From assembly GCA_002398515.1 (NCBI GenBank), contig DGZL01000056.1:298-10720 (forward strand): 10,423 nt of DNA, in the 5' to 3' direction. Of this stretch, positions 5,094 through 10,423 are shown piece by piece. Origin of the DNA: Firmicutes bacterium UBA4981. GTDB lineage: Bacteria; Bacillota; SHA-98; UBA4971. The notes under the pieces are model-generated. The model was given only the letters and a program-made list of their open reading frames with translations. It searched no databases and had not been told where the DNA came from. Position numbers and translations under genes: made by a program. Every line of letters starts with the position of its first letter. Within the stretch, counting starts at the first letter, position 1.

Positions 5094-7883
5094 TCACGCA
5101 AATTGCGCCAGCTCAAGCCAGTTCCGGCCTGCCTTGACATCAACCTTCAAAGGCACGTCAAGAACTACGGCGCTTTCCATGGTTTCGCGAACCAAGTCCA
5201 CCACCTCTCTCAACTCATCCTCAGGCACATCAAAAACAAGTTCGTCATGGACCTGAAGGATCATCCGCGCCCTGAGCCCTCTCGTTTCGAGCTCTCTGGC
5301 TACATCAACCATAGCAAGCTTGATTATGTCTGCGGCAGTCCCTTGAATCGGCGTGTTCATGGCAGTCCGCTCCGCGAATTTCCTCCGCGGGACGTTTTTG
5401 CTGCGTAACTCAGGTAAGTAGCGCCTCCTGTTCAAGAGTGTTGTTACATATCCGTCGTCTCTGGCCTTTTGAACGACCGTGTCCAAAAATTCCTTTACCC
5501 CTTGATAATGATGGAAGTAGCTCTCTATGAATCTCGAAGCTTCTCCCCTGGTGATCTTGATTCCCCTTGCCAACCCGAAATCGCTTATACCATAGATTAT
5601 GCCGAAGTTGACTGCTTTGGCCTTTGTCCTCATCTCAGGAGTCACATCTTTGAGTCCCACCCCGAATACCCTGGCTGCAGTACGGGCGTGGACATCTTCA
5701 CCTTTTCTAAAGGACTCCACCAGGATCTCGTCTTTCGCGAAATGCGCAAGCACCCTAAGTTCAATCTGAGAATAATCAGCGCTCAATATGACGCTATGCT
5801 CATCGCCGGGGATAAACACTGCCCGAATCTTACGCCCTTCCTCTGTCCTGACAGGGATGTTTTGCAGATTCGGATCACTGCTGGACAAGCGGCCGGTGGA
5901 AGTGACAGCTTGATTGAACGTAGTATGAATCCGCCCTGTCTCAGGATTTATCAAGGCGCCAAGCGCGTCAGCGTAGGTGCTCTTTAGCTTAGTAAGCTCT
6001 CTGTAGTCGAGAATCTTCTCAGCAATGTCATGACTGAATGAAAGAGCCTCTAAGACCTCAGCATCTGTAGAATATCCGGTCTTTGTCTTCTTGATAGGCG
6101 GAAGGCCGAGTTTCTCAAATAGTATAGAGCTTAGCTGTTTCGGAGAGTTGATGTTGAATTCATCTCCGGCCAGCCGGAAGATCTCCTTCTCCAGTTCGGC
6201 CAATCTTTCTCCCAAGTCAGCGGAAAGTTCCCTGAGGCGCTCGGGATCCACCTTCACCCCTGCCATCTCCATGTCTGCAAGTATTCTGACAAGGGGCATC
6301 TCCACATCCAGAAACAATCTGTCCATACCCAGCCGGGAAAGGTTCTGACTCAGCACATCCCGAAGCCGGGGAAGTCTTGCCAAGCCGGCGCATACCACGT
6401 CTCGGACATTATCTGTCTCTGTCTCCCCGATGGTTCTTGGGAGTCCGCCTCTGCCTGATCTCGAGACCAAATTCGAGACTGCAGGCACCTCGTCACCCAG
6501 GTAGTCCCTGATAACATTCTCCACATCGGTTTTCTGATCCGGACTTCCTAGATAAGCAGCAATCATCGTATCAAAGACAGGATCCGCCAACTTGACTCCA
6601 CGGCGCCTCAAGTGGATGATTCTCGGTTTGGCGTCGTGACATACTTTCAGCACATCCCCATCCTCAAAAAGAGGTTTCAACGCCAAGATAGCCTCGCGCT
6701 CCGGCACTACAGGCGCTCCAAGGCGCATGTGAGCGAATGGAAGGTAAAACCCTCGTCCGTCAGGATGGGCAATTGCCATGCCGGTAAGGCCTGACCGCAT
6801 GGGATCGTTACTGTCAGGGATTGTCTCAAACGCAAACTCGCGTGCATCTGCTAACTCCCTCACAAGTGCCAAGACCCCTTCTAAATCCTCCAATGTCACG
6901 CATTTTCCCGGCTGCGTTCCAACTTCACCCTCGCCTCCTGACCCCCGGTCCGGAGTCACTTGCGAAAAGAGGTCCAATGTAGCTGAAGAAGCAGCGTCAC
7001 CCCTATTTTGAAGCCTGTCCTCAAAACGCTTCATCAGACTTCTGAACTCAAGACGTCTGAGGAGACTCACAAGAGCAGGCCAGTCCGGCTCTTCCACATG
7101 GCACTCGTCCAAATTGAACTCAATCGGCACTTCCCGGTCAATTATGGCAAGGCGTTTCGAAAGCCTTGCCTGATCTTCGTGTTCCCTTAGCAGACGCCTG
7201 GTGCGCTCAGATTTGACGCTGTCCGCCTTGTCAAGGATATCCTCTAAATACCCCAGAGCTTGTATGAGCTTGACTGCGGTCTTCTCGCCAATCCCCGGCA
7301 CCCCCGGGATATTGTCGGACACATCCCCTGCCAGTCCCTTAACATCCGGCACATATTGAGGGCCTACTCCGAGGCGCTCTACTACCGCCTTTTCATCATA
7401 AGTCTCCATCTCGCTTATGCCTCTCTTTGTGAGCATGGCCCGGGTAAGATCAGACACAAGCTGCAGAGCATCCTTATCTCCTGTGACAATAAGACACTCA
7501 TGTCCGACTTCTTCTGATTTCTTGGCAATTGTACCGATAACGTCGTCTGCTTCATACCCGTCAATCTCCAGCACAGGGATGCGAAAAGCAGAGAGAAGTT
7601 CCTTTATCAGAGGCATCTGCGAGCTGAGCTCATCAGGCATTCCTTTCCTCGTGGCCTTGTATCCGTCATACTCCATGTGTCTGAATGTAGGCCCGGACTT
7701 ATCAAATGCCACTGCCAGCATGTCCGGCTTCTCTTCATCCATCAAACGAACCAGCATATTGGCGAAGCCATACACGGCATTAGTAGGCTCACCTTCCTTT
7801 GTGGTGAGCTCTGCTTGAATCGCGTAGAAGGCGCGGTTCGCAAGGCTATTGCCATCAATAATCACAAGCTTTTTTCTCGTCAT
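5094..7883 (-). CDS. polA: DNA polymerase I (929 aa), proofreading site apparently lost
   Basis: This is a complete family A polymerase for repair synthesis and Okazaki primer removal. Residues 1-290 are the 5'-3' nuclease: IDGN (D10), D61, YEADD (E111, D113, D114), GDKD (D136, D138), D187/D190 and a helix-hairpin-helix GVPGIGEKTA at 194-203. A linker at about 295-330 is low in complexity. Residues 330-515 are the 3'-5' exonuclease fold with key residues missing: the Exo I D-x-E is E353-T-I, and the Exo II and III aspartates are replaced in CHDAKP and CAGLARL. Residues 520-929 are the polymerase: TGRLSSSDPNLQNIP (663-677), motif A DYSQIELR (703-710), O-helix R752/K756/F760/Y764, and motif C VHDE (878-881). 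It is somewhat longer than typical Bacillus enzymes (about 880 aa). The ATG at 7883 follows GGAGG (7896-7892) by 8 bases. The stop is TGA. Confidence 0.97.
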   Translation of the reverse strand: MTRKKLVIIDGNSLANRAFYAIQAELTTKEGEPTNAVYGFANMLVRLMDEEKPDMLAVAFDKSGPTFRHMEYDGYKATRKGMPDELSSQMPLIKELLSAFRIPVLEIDGYEADDVIGTIAKKSEEVGHECLIVTGDKDALQLVSDLTRAMLTKRGISEMETYDEKAVVERLGVGPQYVPDVKGLAGDVSDNIPGVPGIGEKTAVKLIQALGYLEDILDKADSVKSERTRRLLREHEDQARLSKRLAIIDREVPIEFNLDECHVEEPDWPALVSLLRRLEFRSLMKRFEDRLQNRGDAASSATLDLFSQVTPDRGSGGEGEVGTQPGKCVTLEDLEGVLALVRELADAREFAFETIPDSNDPMRSGLTGMAIAHPDGRGFYLPFAHMRLGAPVVPEREAILALKPLFEDGDVLKVCHDAKPRIIHLRRRGVKLADPVFDTMIAAYLGSPDQKTDVENVIRDYLGDEVPAVSNLVSRSGRGGLPRTIGETETDNVRDVVCAGLARLPRLRDVLSQNLSRLGMDRLFLDVEMPLVRILADMEMAGVKVDPERLRELSADLGERLAELEKEIFRLAGDEFNINSPKQLSSILFEKLGLPPIKKTKTGYSTDAEVLEALSFSHDIAEKILDYRELTKLKSTYADALGALINPETGRIHTTFNQAVTSTGRLSSSDPNLQNIPVRTEEGRKIRAVFIPGDEHSVILSADYSQIELRVLAHFAKDEILVESFRKGEDVHARTAARVFGVGLKDVTPEMRTKAKAVNFGIIYGISDFGLARGIKITRGEASRFIESYFHHYQGVKEFLDTVVQKARDDGYVTTLLNRRRYLPELRSKNVPRRKFAERTAMNTPIQGTAADIIKLAMVDVARELETRGLRARMILQVHDELVFDVPEDELREVVDLVRETMESAVVLDVPLKVDVKAGRNWLELAQFA

Positions 7884-7984
7884 AATTCCTGCCTCCGCAT
7901 TTCAGCGTTAGTATATGCGCACACTGCCTATATCATCATATATCATCTGAATCTTCCTCATTTACCTTCTGATTCCTGCAATGC

Positions 7985-7993
7985 AGTATACCA
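7985..7993 (-). promoter_or_regulatory. Possible extended -10 promoter of polA
   Basis: TGGTATACT on the minus strand (7993-7985) fits an extended -10 (TGN then TATAAT with one mismatch), about 102 bases ahead of the polA ATG and downstream of the 8053-8079 hairpin. No good -35 is present at the right distance, so this is tentative. Confidence 0.35.
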
Positions 7994-8052
7994 TACGTAT
8001 AGATTCAGGCACGACACCACTTGCCATGAGGAAAGAAATGCAGACACAGAAA

Positions 8053-8079
8053 GGCGCCCTTATCGGGCGCCGTCTTTTT
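8053..8079. terminator. GC-rich hairpin terminator between the SLH gene and polA
   Basis: GGCGCCC (8053-8059) and GGGCGCC (8065-8071) form a 7-bp stem with a 5-base loop. A T5 run follows on the plus strand (8075-8079) and a shorter TTTCTGT on the minus strand. It would end SLH transcription about 170 bases past its stop, and so isolates polA. The remaining gap (8081-8250) shows no gene or other clear element. Confidence 0.6.
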
Positions 8080-8250
8080 GAGTGATACACCGCATGTCGC
8101 CCACTAGGGGGCTTGCCGGGTGGATTTTCGTGTTGTGACGCGATATTACGTGCTAAGGCCAAGGCCGATTGTGTTCAAAGACCTGTTACACTCTGAAGCC
8201 CATTCCCTCCATAGGCTTATTACGTCCGGATGTCTACTGCGTCCACAGGC

Positions 8251-9501
8251 CTAGAGATTAAGCAACTTCATAAGAACATACTGCGCAACTTCAATCTGAC
8301 CGTAAGCTTTTGCCTGTTCCCAGTCAGAATCAAGAAGAGCTATGATGAGGTCTTGGGATACTCCCAACTCATCAGACAAAGCGCCGGCCACTCGCTTCTT
8401 CGCAAGTTCTCCGAGCTCAGCCCAGTTCTGCTTGAGAATTGTAGCAGCCTCTTCCTCTGTGAGTCCCCTGCCTACCAGGTTTTGGATGAGTCTCGGTTCA
8501 AGGCCTTCTCTCACAGAGTTCCAGTCAGACCTTGCTAACGCTTCAACGTCCTCAGGCGCCAAAGTCCCTTTGGAAAGGATGCTGACTTTGGTGGTGACAT
8601 CGTCCTTAGTTACGAGTCCGCGTGCCTTGATGAACCTTGGCTCACCGAGGGAGTCAGATACGATGTAGACCTCGTCGCCACGTAGCAACCTGTCAAGCCC
8701 TGCCTCTACGTTGTTTCTATAAACAGCCGTATCAAGAGCCATAGTTATTTGCTGCTCGACTCCGCCGGGTGTAGTGACTGTGAGAGTCCCCTGCTGATTA
8801 TCGACTCTTGCCAGCTTCCCCTCGTAAATGCGGAGATCAATAAGGGACTTAATCATATATGCAGTCTCAGCCCGTGTCGCAGGAAGTTCAGGCTCAAAGA
8901 CTACACCGAAATGTACCGGTAGCACCCCAAGGGTGTTGGCAATTTCAATACTGCGAAACGCCCAGTGATCCTGGCTGACATCGATAAAACTCGGCTCCGG
9001 CTGCGTGAGGCCATCCATCTTGTCTCCAAGATTTATTGCGCGGACCAGTATCTGAGTCATCTCCGCTCTGCTTATGTCCTTTGAAGGACGAAATGTGCCG
9101 TCAGGAAAGCCTGAGACTATCCCAGCCTCTGTAAGGGCAGCAATGTATGTCTTAGCCCAATTGTCCTCGATATCACTGAATGCAGGTTCACCTGCAGCGC
9201 GGACTGCAAAAGCCCTGGCCACCATTTTCGAGAACTCTGCCCTTGTCACCGAGTCTTCCGGCTTGAATGTTCCATCAGGATAACCTGTGATTATCCCTTC
9301 GTCGATTAAGGCTACGATGGCTTCTTCTGCCCAACAGTCCTCGATGTCAGTCGGTTCAGGCGCAGCCTCCATGTGAAGAGTTGCTACTGACGATCCTGCT
9401 ATGCCTACAACCAGCAGCGCAATGACTGCGACTTTCAGAAATGCGGATCCCATAACCTTGCGCCGTTGCGCCGTCCGGCGTGCTATGCCATATACGCTCA
9501 T
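8251..9501 (-). CDS. Secreted SLH-domain protein with C-terminal helical repeats (416 aa)
   Basis: I chose ATG at 9501, which follows AAAGGGGG (9520-9513) by 11 bases; an upstream in-frame TTG at 9510 sits only 2 bases from that site. A signal peptide with a long basic N-region (about 1-40, core VAVIALLVVGIAG) is followed by three SLH domains: about 52-98 (GYPDGTFKPEDSVTRAE), 108-157 (GFPDGTFRPSKDISRAE) and a diverged third at 172-223 (ATRAE kept). SLH domains bind pyruvylated secondary wall polymer or, in diderm Bacillota, modified peptidoglycan. Residues 227-297 look like a small beta domain. From about 312 to 411 three 33-34-residue helical repeats follow, each with Gly at its start and Asp/Asn-Trp 14-15 residues on (W327, W360, W394). 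A cell-wall or outer-membrane tethering role is inferred. The stop is TAG. Confidence 0.9.
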   Translation of the reverse strand: MSVYGIARRTAQRRKVMGSAFLKVAVIALLVVGIAGSSVATLHMEAAPEPTDIEDCWAEEAIVALIDEGIITGYPDGTFKPEDSVTRAEFSKMVARAFAVRAAGEPAFSDIEDNWAKTYIAALTEAGIVSGFPDGTFRPSKDISRAEMTQILVRAINLGDKMDGLTQPEPSFIDVSQDHWAFRSIEIANTLGVLPVHFGVVFEPELPATRAETAYMIKSLIDLRIYEGKLARVDNQQGTLTVTTPGGVEQQITMALDTAVYRNNVEAGLDRLLRGDEVYIVSDSLGEPRFIKARGLVTKDDVTTKVSILSKGTLAPEDVEALARSDWNSVREGLEPRLIQNLVGRGLTEEEAATILKQNWAELGELAKKRVAGALSDELGVSQDLIIALLDSDWEQAKAYGQIEVAQYVLMKLLNL

Positions 9502-9539
9502 ATGTGCCAAGTCCCCCTTTGCCGTGCTCCTGCCTGGCT

Positions 9540-9560
9540 TGATGGGTCTTTATCCCATCA
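9540..9560 (-). other. Small hairpin in the SLH leader; otherwise quiet 281-base gap
   Basis: TGATGGG (9540-9546) pairs with CCCATCA (9554-9560) around a 7-base loop, about 20 bases upstream of the SLH ribosome binding site. In the rest of 9502-9782 I found no convincing promoter, terminator or gene. Confidence 0.35.
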
Positions 9561-9782
9561 TTTACGCTGATTCCACACGCATAAAGCTATCCCTTTATGT
9601 AAGTTGTGGACGTTCGGGGGACATATGGCGCATTTGCTACCTTATGCCTGCAGTATTTCAGCCACATCCTGCTTTCCCCGCCCTTCTCCGCAGTTAATTC
9701 TTTCTTTGCAGATTCGGGCCGATGTTTCGCAATAAGTCTCTTTGCCCGAGCTTCTTCAAATCTCCTGTTCTCATGACACGTT

Positions 9783-10423
9783 CTACCAATCAACAGGAAG
9801 CCTTGTGGCTGTTGAAATTGAAGTTATTCTCAATGTCAGTGTTTTGGGATCCCAGGTTATTACGACTTCATCCAAAAGACGCCTGAGTTCATCGAGAGTT
9901 ACGTAGAGTCTTCCTTCTCTTACCGCTCCCCTTGCCACGTTCTGATTGACAATCGCTGCTTGCCACTCCCCGTCCCAGCCAACCCTGTAACCGAAAGCTT
10001 CAGCCACAGGCCTTAACGCCACCAGAACCTCATTGCCTTCAACGCGCGCAAGCCCCGTCTCAACGCAGACTATATCCACAGCTTCAATACAATCACTGTC
10101 CGCTGTATTCTCCCAGGCGATTGCGTCTACGTCGAAATCAGCCCTATGTCCCGCGCCTCTCGACGGACGCAAAGATTCCGCTACAACACCCAGCTCCACC
10201 CGCACTTGCCAAGGGACGGGTTCAGGCTTTCCGCGGGCTGCGCTTAACAAAGCAGCTAAAGCATGCCGGTCTATATCAGGTATCAGAGGAGAGATCGTAG
10301 TCGTGTCACGTGTCATATCAGGCTTTGCGCTAAGCATTGCCTGAGCTAGACAGGTTCGTAGAGACTCCAAAACCCGTTCGACCGTGTTTGTCCCCATCTG
10401 ATACAAGTCCCGATACACGGTGA
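9783..10423 (-). CDS. Stalk-domain (copper amine oxidase N-like) protein, 5' end missing
   Basis: The frame stays open to the right edge, so the true start is probably outside; the GTG at 10418 is the first possible start inside, with no visible ribosome binding site, and is used for numbering (211 aa). There is no signal peptide in view, as expected if the N-terminus is missing. Two units resemble the copper-amine-oxidase-N or stalk fold (R-x-V-A-E-A-x-G-x-x-V-x-W-D): residues 129-158 (LRPVAEAFGYRVGWDG) and a weaker 169-197 (ITWDPKTLTLRI). This fold occurs in Bacillota cell-surface proteins; copper binding is not implied. Residues 52-84 weakly resemble the start of SleB-type cell wall hydrolases, without the usual acidic residues. 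The gene ends in TAG, 281 bases before the SLH gene on the same strand, and the pair may share a surface role. Confidence 0.75.
   Translation of the reverse strand, partial: TVYRDLYQMGTNTVERVLESLRTCLAQAMLSAKPDMTRDTTTISPLIPDIDRHALAALLSAARGKPEPVPWQVRVELGVVAESLRPSRGAGHRADFDVDAIAWENTADSDCIEAVDIVCVETGLARVEGNEVLVALRPVAEAFGYRVGWDGEWQAAIVNQNVARGAVREGRLYVTLDELRRLLDEVVITWDPKTLTLRITSISTATRLPVDW

Noticed and set aside
5085..5110. Terminator at the polA stop codon (CGCAATTTGCG then a T-run)
   Set aside because: The stem is only 4-5 bp with a tiny loop, overlaps the stop codon, and the T5 run is 8 bases away.
5469..5987. Plus-strand 172-codon open frame opposite polA
   Set aside because: It lies fully antisense to the polymerase domain, whose motifs are intact, and its product shows no recognisable domain or signal.
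7962..8162. Minus-strand 66-codon frame upstream of polA
   Set aside because: It spans the GC-rich terminator hairpin and the candidate polA promoter, and its product looks like translated non-coding DNA.
9587..9793. Minus-strand 68-codon frame between the stalk and SLH genes
   Set aside because: It needs a TTG start overlapping the previous stop, has no ribosome binding site, and shows no recognisable feature. A 26-codon ATG frame at about 9776 was rejected for the same reasons.

Overview
The window looks like a fragment of an uncultured diderm member of the Bacillota (Firmicutes), perhaps Limnochordia-like. Three things point there. First, polA and a ytaF/MntP-like gene lie in the same order and on the same strand as in Bacillota, where polA-mutM-ytaF-coaE is a known arrangement. 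Second, there is an S-layer homology (SLH) protein and a copper-amine-oxidase-N-like stalk protein. Third, two long secreted proteins look like outer-membrane beta-barrels: each has a signal peptide, alternating strands and a C-terminal Phe. The lineage is an inference; no rRNA is present. The odd length, and the fact that both ends cut genes, suggest a whole metagenomic contig.

Every gene I accept is on the minus strand, so transcription runs from high to low coordinates. In that order: a partial stalk-domain protein (10423-9783), an SLH protein with a novel-looking C-terminal repeat (9501-8251), DNA polymerase I (7883-5094), a large putative outer-membrane protein, here OMP2 (4709-2646), its divergent paralog OMP1 (2165-213), and the first 40 codons of a ytaF-like membrane protein (121-1). 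OMP2 and OMP1 occupy the place where mutM usually stands between polA and ytaF.

The two OMP genes appear to be separate transcription units. Each has a good sigma-A-type promoter (4979-5007 and 2421-2449) about 250-265 bases ahead of its start codon, so each mRNA would have a long leader. A strong intrinsic terminator (2517-2550) separates them. The leaders are the most unusual part of the window. OMP2 has a 13-bp-arm hairpin, a possible small hydrophobic leader ORF and C/G runs that could hide or expose the ribosome binding site. OMP1 has about 2.2 copies of a 71-base tandem repeat whose unit includes a ribosome-binding-site-like segment. No terminator is evident between OMP1 and ytaF, so these may be co-transcribed.

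Together the genes suggest a cell-envelope locus (two barrel proteins, an SLH protein, a stalk protein) built around a housekeeping repair polymerase. I found no rRNA, tRNA, CRISPR array, transposase or phage gene.
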